This document shows positions 17,374 through 24,807 of a stretch of DNA of 64,000 nucleotides, piece after piece. The position numbers were made by a program, and so were the translations under genes. How positions within the stretch are numbered: position 1 is the first letter of the stretch; each line of letters starts with the position of its first letter. The stretch is from an uncultured Candidatus Binatia bacterium. GTDB lineage: Bacteria; Desulfobacterota; Binatia; Bin18. The stretch spans positions 2,909,338 to 2,973,337 of the forward strand of contig OY282457.1 of NCBI GenBank assembly GCA_958296235.1, in the 5' to 3' direction. The notes under the pieces are model-generated. The model made no database searches. It was not told the origin of the DNA and worked only from the letters and a program-made list of their open reading frames with translations.

Positions 17374-18480
17374 ATGGAGCACCAGTTTACAGCAACAATT
17401 CTGTCCCTCCTCCGTGAAGAGTTCGGGGAACACGCTGACGAACTCTACCAGTACAGTGAGCTTCTTCGTTATCTGAACGAAAAGACCCGTTCAGCCTCAC
17501 GCGGCTCAACGTCTCGTTCCTCCTTTGGCAATCTCTACGCGATTTACGTACTTGTGGAGGATTATGTGAAGCAAGGATTCCCAATGGACGGCGACTATAG
17601 TGAGTATGAAGGGGCTCGATTTTCGGACTTGTTCAAGCGGCAGAGAGAACTTCCTTTTGGGTCGAAGCTGCAAAATCATGCCTTGAACCATCGGGCGAAC
17701 CAAGAGTTCGCGAGGTTCTTTCCCACCTGCGAATACCAGCCCATTATGCGAGAGGTCGAAACCAGGCGGTACTGGATAAACGAAAATCTTTTGAACGTCA
17801 CTATCGGAGAGCAGACGTTTAACCTCGCGCCGACGGTCATCAAGATCATTGACGCGTACATTGGAACGAAAAGGTCTGCTTTCGAAGATTTCATCAAAGA
17901 CTGCGAGAGAATGGTCTCTCTGCAGGAGAGTAATCCAGATGAAGTCCGCGACTTTATTCGAGGTCGCTTGGAAGCGAATGTAGACGCCCGCGTGTTCGAA
18001 ATCGTCAGTTACGCCATCCTGAAAACGTTCTACGGTTCACAATCCATTTTTTGGGGGTGGACGATAGATGAGGTTCGCGAGGAAGGTCTTGTCCTTTACA
18101 AGACTGGACGCACGAATGCTAATGACGGTGGGATAGACTTTGTCATGAGGCCGCTCGGGAGGTTTTTTCAGGTAAATGAAACGGTTGACGTTAAAAAATA
18201 CTTTCTCGACATAGACAAGATTCAACGCTTCCCACTAACATTTGTCGTCAAGTCTACCGACTCGTCTGAGACACTGCGGAAGCGAATCGAAGTGGGTGCG
18301 AGGCGACTGTACTCGGTCTCAAGAATTGTCTCGCGCTACATGGATTGTATCGAGGAAATCATCAACATCGACATATTGCTGGACCGCTTCGAGCAGGTAC
18401 TTGCGGACGGGAAACTCGGCTCAGTCATCGCCGAGATTGTTTTGCAGAGTAAAGTCGAATTCAATTACGAAGAGGAGTGA
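17374..18480 (+). CDS. Probable type II restriction endonuclease partner of the adenine methyltransferase
   Basis: A 368-residue protein with no family recognised with certainty. Near residue 250 it has an NDGGIDFVMRPLGRFFQV segment, which fits the Asp plus (E/Q)-x-x core of PD-(D/E)xK nucleases; the Lys may be supplied by the following VDVKKYF. The position 6 bp after the methyltransferase and the AT-richer composition shared with it are what one expects for the restriction partner. The N-terminal part is helical and polar. If the methyltransferase is ATGCAT-specific, this enzyme would cut the same site, but that is inference. Confidence 0.6.
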   Translation: MEHQFTATILSLLREEFGEHADELYQYSELLRYLNEKTRSASRGSTSRSSFGNLYAIYVLVEDYVKQGFPMDGDYSEYEGARFSDLFKRQRELPFGSKLQNHALNHRANQEFARFFPTCEYQPIMREVETRRYWINENLLNVTIGEQTFNLAPTVIKIIDAYIGTKRSAFEDFIKDCERMVSLQESNPDEVRDFIRGRLEANVDARVFEIVSYAILKTFYGSQSIFWGWTIDEVREEGLVLYKTGRTNANDGGIDFVMRPLGRFFQVNETVDVKKYFLDIDKIQRFPLTFVVKSTDSSETLRKRIEVGARRLYSVSRIVSRYMDCIEEIINIDILLDRFEQVLADGKLGSVIAEIVLQSKVEFNYEEE

Positions 18481-18571
18481 GCCTGGAAGAGTCAGGGTTC
18501 TTTCTTCACCTAAAGCTATTATTGTGCGAGATTCGGGTGAATGAAGCGGAGTAAGTTGTTGTGGAGGTAGT

Positions 18572-19555
18572 ATGAATATCACGTTTCATTATCCGCCTGA
18601 GTTAATGAATCTCCTGATCGAGACTATCCCGCTTCTGTGTAAATCGAAACGGAATACATTGCTGTTCTTTAGGGGGGCTGGTGTAGAAGATGAACTTACC
18701 AAGGACCTCTGGGAGACCGTACAGGACAATCGGGACAGCATCACCAAGTATGAGATCGTGCGAAGCGTTCTGACCCGGCTTAATGAACGAGGCGAGTCTG
18801 CTTTACGCGAACGTAGAGAAGTATTGAAGAGAGTTGTTGAATTCGAGAACTATGCTGGATGCTGGCCCCAAGATCAACTTAACGCGAAGGGCTTGGTTGC
18901 CGAAATCCGCGAAGTTATTAACGTAAAGGATGCTTTTACTCGGATGGATGAGGAACGTAGACGTGAACGACAACAGCATATCGATAAAAAAGAGGAGGAA
19001 CTGCGATCTAAACAGAAACGAACTGAGGCTATTGGAAAACTGAAGGATGAATTTTTCTCTCTTTTCAGCGAGTTAGATGCGACGAAACGTGGTAAGGCGC
19101 TGGAAAGTGTTCTTAATAAACTGTTCCAAGTATATGAGATATCGGTTCGGGAAGCTTTCACTCTCACGGGAGACTCAGGAGAAGGGGTCGTTGAACAAAT
19201 CGACGGAACAATCGAATTCGGGGGATATCTGTATTTTGTCGAAATGAAATGGTGGAAGGAGCCGATAGGTGTCCCTGAAATTTCACAACATCTTGTCCGC
19301 ATTTACCATCGTCCAGAATCACGAGCGATTGTCATATCGGCGAGCAACTTTACGGACCCAGCCGTCTCTATGTGTAAAGAAGCACTGGTGAAGGGAAAAG
19401 TCATTACACTCTGTACGCTAGAAGAACTAGTAATGCTCCTCGAACAGCAAGGCGACCTGACCGACTTTCTGAGACGTAAGGTACAATCGACAATTATTGA
19501 CAAAAATCCGTTTCCGCGAGTAGAGATTCACTCCACCCTTAAGACAGGAAGTTGA
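18572..19555 (+). CDS. Mrr-like restriction endonuclease with N-terminal helical/coiled-coil domain
   Basis: A 327-residue protein. Residues 1-120 form an unrecognised helical domain; 125-160 is a charged coiled coil (RRRERQQHIDKKEEELRSK). Residues about 165-290 look like an Mrr-type PD-(D/E)xK nuclease: RGKALESVLNKLF, GVVEQIDGTIEF with the Asp, YFVEMKWW with E-x-K, then HLVRIYHRPESRAIVISAS. Mrr-type enzymes cut modified or foreign DNA. GGAGG lies 5 bases before the start. Its stop overlaps the region leading into the kinase gene, so the two form an operon 91 bp after the restriction pair. Confidence 0.8.
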   Translation: MNITFHYPPELMNLLIETIPLLCKSKRNTLLFFRGAGVEDELTKDLWETVQDNRDSITKYEIVRSVLTRLNERGESALRERREVLKRVVEFENYAGCWPQDQLNAKGLVAEIREVINVKDAFTRMDEERRRERQQHIDKKEEELRSKQKRTEAIGKLKDEFFSLFSELDATKRGKALESVLNKLFQVYEISVREAFTLTGDSGEGVVEQIDGTIEFGGYLYFVEMKWWKEPIGVPEISQHLVRIYHRPESRAIVISASNFTDPAVSMCKEALVKGKVITLCTLEELVMLLEQQGDLTDFLRRKVQSTIIDKNPFPRVEIHSTLKTGS

Positions 19556-19566
19556 GAAATAACCGT

Positions 19567-20901
19567 ATGGCAAAGTACAGAGACCTCACCTTGATTGGTC
19601 GCGGCGGCTTCGGAGAAGTCTGGAAATGTATACGTAAAGAGGATGAGCGGGAATTTGCCAAGAAGCAGCTTAGCTTTGACGCTCCCTCCGCGAAGGAACG
19701 TTTTCAGAAAGAAGTGCGCATTCTTGCGAAACTGGACCATCCAAATATCGTCTCTATTGTTGCTCGGCATCTTAAAGAAGAGCCACTTTGGTATGTGATG
19801 CCTCTTTATTCACAATCTCTCGCCTCTGAGATTACAAAGCTGCAAGGTGACCCTATCCGTATCCAGAAGATTTTTGGAGCAATCCTCGATGGGATGGAAT
19901 ATGCACATGCCGAGGGTGTACTCCATCGAGATTTAAAGCCGGACAACGTACTAATGAATAATGATGACGAGGTGGTTATCACTGATTTCGGACTTGGTCG
20001 AATTATCGACTCCGAATCGACTCGTCTCACTTCAACAGGGCAATGGATGGGAAGTGTATTATACATGTCTCCTGAGCAATTACGGGATACAAAATACGCG
20101 GATGAGCGCTCCGACATTTTTAGCCTAGGTCGAATTCTTTACGAGTTGTTTACTGGCCCACTGAGTTCCGCCATTCAGGACACCACATCACTCAACCCGG
20201 CGATTGCTCAGATTATTAACCGTGCCACCCGTCCTGACTCCGACGACAGATTCCAGAGTGTTTCTGATTTGAAAAAGGCGTGGAATGCCGTGGTCAGTGT
20301 CCCAGACAGTATTTCTGACTATAAGCGCATCAAAGAGATAGTTGCAGGGCTTGCGGCGGTGAGGGACCCAAATGAATCCGATACCTCTGAACTTTTACAA
20401 CTTCTTGGTCGCTATTGGGATGACAATGATCTGCTTCATGACACGCTGATGGCACTCCCAGCAGAAGTAATTGCACTAATGGCAGAAGAAAACCTCCCAC
20501 TGGTTAGAGGTATAATTGGACGCTTCGTAGAACACATTACCTCACAAAGGTGGAACTTCTCTTATACTGACTCTATTGGCAATCAGTGTGGAAAAGTCTT
20601 TGAATTGATCGATGATCCACCAATCCGGGCGGAGCTTCTATTCTGTGTTGTTGAGGCCGGCGTTAATCACAACAGATGGCATGTTATGTCAGTTGCGAAA
20701 CAATTATTCGAGTGTCGGCGGAGCAGAGCAGAAAGTCTAGCGATTGCTGAGCGCTTCAAAGACAAACCGCCATCATTAATGGGATGGATACGAGAGGCGG
20801 TGTCGCTTGCCAAACTCGATGACATCTTGAAGGAGTTGATTTGCGAGCCGGAGAAACAAGGGCTAGGCTGGACCGCACCAAATACGACCCGATTGGGGTG
20901 A
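19567..20901 (+). CDS. Hanks-type Ser/Thr protein kinase with C-terminal helical domain
   Basis: A 444-residue kinase with intact motifs: glycine loop GRGGFGEVW at 11-19, ATP lysine in FAKKQL at 30-35, HRDLKPDN at 120-127, DFG at 140-142, and an activation-to-P+1 segment GSVLYMSPEQL. The kinase domain ends near 265; the remaining 180 residues are helical and HEAT-like, without a membrane segment or PASTA repeats, so this is a cytoplasmic kinase unlike cell-wall-sensing PknB types. It follows the Mrr-like gene without a gap; the ATG at 19567 is preferred over an in-frame TTG at 19552. Kinases paired with nucleases in defence islands suggest a sensor or switch, but the partner role is inferred. 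Confidence 0.85.
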   Translation: MAKYRDLTLIGRGGFGEVWKCIRKEDEREFAKKQLSFDAPSAKERFQKEVRILAKLDHPNIVSIVARHLKEEPLWYVMPLYSQSLASEITKLQGDPIRIQKIFGAILDGMEYAHAEGVLHRDLKPDNVLMNNDDEVVITDFGLGRIIDSESTRLTSTGQWMGSVLYMSPEQLRDTKYADERSDIFSLGRILYELFTGPLSSAIQDTTSLNPAIAQIINRATRPDSDDRFQSVSDLKKAWNAVVSVPDSISDYKRIKEIVAGLAAVRDPNESDTSELLQLLGRYWDDNDLLHDTLMALPAEVIALMAEENLPLVRGIIGRFVEHITSQRWNFSYTDSIGNQCGKVFELIDDPPIRAELLFCVVEAGVNHNRWHVMSVAKQLFECRRSRAESLAIAERFKDKPPSLMGWIREAVSLAKLDDILKELICEPEKQGLGWTAPNTTRLG

Positions 20902-20907
20902 GAAGAT

Positions 20908-21753
20908 ATGAAAAATACAAGCACAACACTGACCCGACGCGAATTTGTCGTGTCCACTTTGGCCACAGGCTTTGCCCTGGCCGCGCGTCCGGTTTCGGCC
21001 CAAACGATAACCACGGATACCAGTGGCCTGAAAGCCGAAGAAGTCCAGATACCGGTGGGCGATATCACTATTCCCGCCTACCAGGCTCACCCGCAAACCG
21101 GCGGGCCCTTCCCGGTCGCGCTGGTCGTCCAGGAAATTTTCGGGGTACATGAACATATCAAAGACGTGTGCCGCCGCTTCGCCAAGCAGGGCTATGTCGC
21201 GGTTGCGCCGGAACTCTACGCCAGGCAGGGCGATGTGTCACAGATGACTGATATCGGTCAGATTATTCGGACCGTGGTTGCCAAGGTCCCGGATGCGCAG
21301 GTCATGTCCGACCTGGACGCAACCGTGGCCTGGGTCGAGTCGTCCGGCACGGGCGATGCGGCCCGGCTCGGTATCACCGGCTTTTGCTGGGGCGGGCGTA
21401 TTGTGTGGATGTATGCCGCCCACAGTCCGCAGGTCAAAGCCGGAGCGGCCTGGTATGGGCGTCTGGTCGGGCAGGCCTCCGAGCTTACCCCAAGCCATCC
21501 GGTTGATATGGCTGCGCAGCTCCACGCTCCCGTGCTGGGTTTGTACGGCGCCGCTGATAGCGGTATTCCAAACGAAACGGTTGAGCAGATGCGCGCCGCG
21601 TTACAGGCCGCGGAAAGCCCCTCGGAGATTATTCTGTATCCCGATACACCGCACGGTTTTCACGCCGACTATCGGGCCAGCTATCGTCAGGAAGCAGCCC
21701 AGGACGGCTGGCAACGGCTCCTCGCCTGGTTCAAAAGCAACGGGGTCGCCTAG
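20908..21753 (+). CDS. Dienelactone hydrolase family protein, Tat-exported
   Basis: A 281-residue alpha/beta hydrolase. The N-terminus is a Tat signal (TRREFVVS followed by a hydrophobic run and RPVSAQ). The catalytic triad of the dienelactone hydrolase family is visible: Cys in GFCWGGR, Asp in YGAADSGIP, His in PHGFHADYR. Dienelactone hydrolases open the lactone ring in halo-aromatic breakdown; exported members act on unknown esters. Base composition returns to the GC-rich type of the flanks exactly here, marking the edge of the defence block. Confidence 0.9.
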   Translation: MKNTSTTLTRREFVVSTLATGFALAARPVSAQTITTDTSGLKAEEVQIPVGDITIPAYQAHPQTGGPFPVALVVQEIFGVHEHIKDVCRRFAKQGYVAVAPELYARQGDVSQMTDIGQIIRTVVAKVPDAQVMSDLDATVAWVESSGTGDAARLGITGFCWGGRIVWMYAAHSPQVKAGAAWYGRLVGQASELTPSHPVDMAAQLHAPVLGLYGAADSGIPNETVEQMRAALQAAESPSEIILYPDTPHGFHADYRASYRQEAAQDGWQRLLAWFKSNGVA

Positions 21754-21804
21754 ACACGGCGGATGCGGCGAGCCCGGGTAGAAGCGGAACGGGACGTGCC
21801 CGGT

Positions 21805-22332
21805 CTACGCGGGCTGCGGTTCTAGCAGCGCAAGCACGGCCGGCCACAACTCGCGGTCGTGGACATTATAGCGATACTCCGTATCAAGCTTTTCCAGGAG
21901 TCGGACGATCTGGGGAGATGCCGCGCGGTCCCCGTTCCAGTCGCCAGCCCGTTCGATAATCTCTTCGAGAAAGCCGTGGAGAATCCCCAGAATCCCGCCG
22001 TGTCCTTGTGTCAGCACCTTGAGGAAAAACGCATGGTTGAGCACGAATCCGGGCCCCTTAATGAGCCAGCCGGTAAACCCAGGCTCCTCTTCTGAGGACT
22101 GCTGCCACCAGTGGAGCCAGGCGAACGCCAGCAGCACCTGTTCCGCATGGGGCAACATATAGAACGTCGCCGCCCAACTCGACGGCAGCCCGTCCTCGTG
22201 CGACACTTGTGGCAGCCCCGGACGCGCCTGAGGATCGTGCTCGGCCACCAGTTGTCTCCAGTGCTGTCGGGCCTGCGCCAACAGGGCGTCGGTCCGCGCA
22301 TGATCGGTGAGCCGGGTCAGGAGATAGTGCAT
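21805..22332 (-). CDS. Conserved-looking hypothetical protein
   Basis: A 175-residue, mostly helical protein rich in Trp and His (WLHWWQQ, HAFFLKVLTQGHGG, HDRELWPAVLALL). No signal peptide and no family recognised. It follows dapL on the same strand after a gap of about 45 bp, so it may be co-transcribed. Coding potential is supported by the composition and by the full-length frame. Confidence 0.6.
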   Translation of the reverse strand: MHYLLTRLTDHARTDALLAQARQHWRQLVAEHDPQARPGLPQVSHEDGLPSSWAATFYMLPHAEQVLLAFAWLHWWQQSSEEEPGFTGWLIKGPGFVLNHAFFLKVLTQGHGGILGILHGFLEEIIERAGDWNGDRAASPQIVRLLEKLDTEYRYNVHDRELWPAVLALLEPQPA

Positions 22333-22378
22333 GGTTTTTGCCTGGGCCGGGGCGCTTCAATGGTGGGCGGATTTCTTG

Positions 22379-23608
22379 TTACGCCCGACCCAGAGCGTCC
22401 GAGACCCGCTGCAGGGCGGTCTCGACATTCTCCCGACTGTTAAACGCGCTCAGGCGCACATAGCCCTCGCCGCATTTCCCGAACCCGGCTCCGGGCGTGC
22501 AGACCACTCCGGCTTTTTGCAGCAAGCGGTCAAAGAATTCCCAGGAGTCGGTATTGGTTTTAATCCACACATAGGGAGAATGTTCTCCGCCAACGCACGC
22601 ATAGCCCAAGCTCGTCATCGCTGCGCGGATCAGGGCGGCATTGCCGAGATAATAGGTACTCAATTCTCGAATTTGTTTCCTGCCCTCGGGCGAGAAGGCG
22701 GCCTCGGCTGCGCGCTGCACCGGATAGGAGACACTGTTGAATTTTGTGGACTGACGCCGGTCCCAGAGATCGTGAAGCGCATGGGCGTTGCCCTGAGAGT
22801 CGTACACCTGGCACTCTCTGGGCACGATGGTGTAGGCGCAGCGCGTTCCGGTAAAGCCGGCGGTTTTGGACAGACTCCGAAATTCGACCGCCACCTCCTT
22901 GGCGCCGTCGATCTCGTAAATACTCTGCGGCAGGCTGTTGTCACGGATAAACTCGACATAGGCCGCGTCATACAGAATGAGGGCGTTGTGCTCCCGCGCG
23001 TAGTCCACCCAGGGGCGCAACTGGTCTGCGGTAATCATGCTGCCCGTGGGGTTATTGGGAAAACACAGATAAATGAGGTCAACCGCTTCCTGGGGGAGCG
23101 CCGGGATATATTGATTGTCAGCTGTCGATTCCAGATAGACCAGCCCCTCGTAGCGCCCGTCCCGCCAGGCTGCGGTCCGCCCGGCCATCACATTAGTATC
23201 GACGTACACCGGGTAGACAGGGTCGGGCACCGCCACACGCGTGTCCGGGGCAAACAGCTCCTGAAAATTACCGGAGTCACACTTTGCGCCGTCACTCACA
23301 AACACCTCGTCGGGCCTGAGCGTCACCCCGCGCGGCTGAAAGTCTCCGCTTACGATGGCTTCTTGCAAAAAATCATAGCCCAGTTCCGGGCCGTAACCGC
23401 GAAAGGTGGCGTCGTCCGCCATCTCGTCCACGGCTCGATGAAAGGCGCTGATGCACGCCTCGGGCAGCGCTCGCGTCACATCGCCAATCCCCAACCGGAT
23501 AATGGTTTGATCTGGATGGTCGGCCTGATAGGCATTGACCCGCTTGGCAATATCGGAAAACAGATACGAGGCCTGGAGCTTCAGATAGTGTTCGTTCATG
23601 GTAATCAT
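22379..23608 (-). CDS. dapL: LL-diaminopimelate aminotransferase
   Basis: A 409-residue PLP enzyme that converts tetrahydrodipicolinate directly to LL-diaminopimelate with glutamate as amino donor, for lysine and peptidoglycan synthesis. Family marks: RLGIGDVTRALPEA, AFRGYGPELGYDFLQEAI-like region, VSDGAKCDSGNFQELF, YPVYVDTNVMAG, CFPNNPTG, and the PLP-binding Lys in SLSKTAGFTGTR. The KCDSGN and GFTGTR signatures separate DapL from ordinary aspartate aminotransferases. The start at 23608 has AGGAGG 9 bases upstream; a second ATG lies 9 bases downstream. It is preceded by an LLM gene on the same strand. Confidence 0.93.
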   Translation of the reverse strand: MITMNEHYLKLQASYLFSDIAKRVNAYQADHPDQTIIRLGIGDVTRALPEACISAFHRAVDEMADDATFRGYGPELGYDFLQEAIVSGDFQPRGVTLRPDEVFVSDGAKCDSGNFQELFAPDTRVAVPDPVYPVYVDTNVMAGRTAAWRDGRYEGLVYLESTADNQYIPALPQEAVDLIYLCFPNNPTGSMITADQLRPWVDYAREHNALILYDAAYVEFIRDNSLPQSIYEIDGAKEVAVEFRSLSKTAGFTGTRCAYTIVPRECQVYDSQGNAHALHDLWDRRQSTKFNSVSYPVQRAAEAAFSPEGRKQIRELSTYYLGNAALIRAAMTSLGYACVGGEHSPYVWIKTNTDSWEFFDRLLQKAGVVCTPGAGFGKCGEGYVRLSAFNSRENVETALQRVSDALGRA

Positions 23609-23640
23609 GCGGGCGGTCCTCCTGTTTCTCCTGCTGGTCC

Positions 23641-24564
23641 TTAGAGTGCGGGCATAATCTCTTTTGCGCACATCTCCAGATGTTCCATGTCGTCAAAGGC
23701 CGGGTTGAGTAAGAGGTGTTCGGCCCCGGCCTGGACGATCTCGCCGATCTTATTGCGGCATTCGTCCAGACCGCCCCAAATCGCGACCTTTGAGGCCATA
23801 TCCGCACTTTTATACCGGACGCCAAACCACTCCCGCAGCCGCCGTTCCGCGCGCGTCCGGTCGTTGTCAACCGCGATATAGACTCGCTTGGAGATCGTAA
23901 ACGTGGCCGGGTCACGCCCGGCTTCGTCCAGAAACTGACGAACCAACCGCGCCTGCCGGATGAAATCCGCGGTTGAGGACGACCCCGCACCCATCCAGCC
24001 GTCCCCGTGCCGGACGGCCCGCCGTAACGGTTTTTCCTCGCGGGCACCGAACCAGATAGGCGGGTGCGGCTTTTGTGCCGGCTTGGGTTCCATGGCCACA
24101 TTCTCGAAGTTCCAGAACGTCCCGCTGACCGTGGCCCTGGGTTCTGTCCACAGCGCCTTGATGGCTTGAATGCCCTCCACAAAACGCCGGGCGCGGAGTT
24201 CGCTGGAGTAGCCAAAGAGCGTCTCTGGAACGTGTCCGCCAATACCCAGACCAAAGATGAGTCGGCCCTGGCTCATCTGATCCAGGCTCGACAAACTCTT
24301 GGCCAGTTGCACCGGATTGCGCAGCACCGTCAGCAGGACCGAGGTGCCGAGGCGGGCTTTTGAGGTAATGGCGGCAATATAGTTGAGCAGGGCCACCGGT
24401 TCGAGAATGGCAAAGTCGCTGACAATGGTCTCCTGCACCCACAAGCTTTCATAATCGAGGGCTTCGGCGCGCTGGACGAAATCCCGGATGAACGGCATGT
24501 CAATTGGCGTATCAAGAAATACCTGGGGAATGGCAATCCCACACGGAATAGAGCCTGTAGCCAT
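23641..24564 (-). CDS. LLM class (F420/FMN) flavin-dependent oxidoreductase
   Basis: A 307-residue luciferase-like protein. The N-terminal GIAIPQVF, the ESLWVQETIVSD segment, TSKARLGTSVLLTVLRNPVQ and GRLIFGLGIGG are typical of LLM enzymes, and KPHPPIWFGAREEKPLRR is the usual substrate-channel region. Many relatives use F420, which cannot be confirmed from this window. AGGAG upstream fixes the start. It lies 32 bp upstream of dapL on the same strand, probably without metabolic connection. Confidence 0.9.
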   Translation of the reverse strand: MATGSIPCGIAIPQVFLDTPIDMPFIRDFVQRAEALDYESLWVQETIVSDFAILEPVALLNYIAAITSKARLGTSVLLTVLRNPVQLAKSLSSLDQMSQGRLIFGLGIGGHVPETLFGYSSELRARRFVEGIQAIKALWTEPRATVSGTFWNFENVAMEPKPAQKPHPPIWFGAREEKPLRRAVRHGDGWMGAGSSSTADFIRQARLVRQFLDEAGRDPATFTISKRVYIAVDNDRTRAERRLREWFGVRYKSADMASKVAIWGGLDECRNKIGEIVQAGAEHLLLNPAFDDMEHLEMCAKEIMPAL

Positions 24565-24637
24565 GTCTTGTCTCCTTACACGGACGGTCTATCTGGTTCC
24601 TATCATGCCATAGGAAGAGGAGGGACAGAAGAAGAGT

Positions 24638-24702
24638 GAAGAGTGGTTAGTGGAGAGTGGAGAGGAGGAAAACGCCTCACTCATCACTCGCCACTAACCC
24701 TT
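24638..24702. repeat. Imperfect inverted repeat (GGTTAGTGG ... CCACTAACC)
   Basis: Between the LLM gene and the symporter, a purine-rich arm beginning GGTTAGTGGAGAGTG pairs imperfectly with CACTCGCCACTAACC about 40 bases further on. A similar CACTTGTCACTCACC string occurs between glmS and glmU near 42340. This looks like a small dispersed repeat family; no open reading frame is present in the 219-bp gap. Confidence 0.45.
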
Positions 24703-24768
24703 CCCCCCACCGGTCCACATCTGACCGTCCGTCAGCATGTCCAGCCCGGCCCGTTCCCTTTTCTCTAT

Positions 24769-24807
24769 CTCTATCTCGTCTCTCTATCTCGTCTCTCTAT
24801 CTCGCCT
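24769..24807. repeat. Three copies of a 13-bp tandem repeat at the symporter stop codon
   Basis: The unit CTCTATCTCGTCT is repeated three times (last copy one base different). The symporter's stop codon at 24784 lies inside it. Thirteen is not a multiple of three, so gain or loss of a unit would change the last residues of the encoded protein. Confidence 0.75.

Noticed and set aside
22331..23644. 437-codon plus-strand frame
   Set aside because: Antisense to dapL, which has every expected family motif; the frame is a codon-bias shadow.
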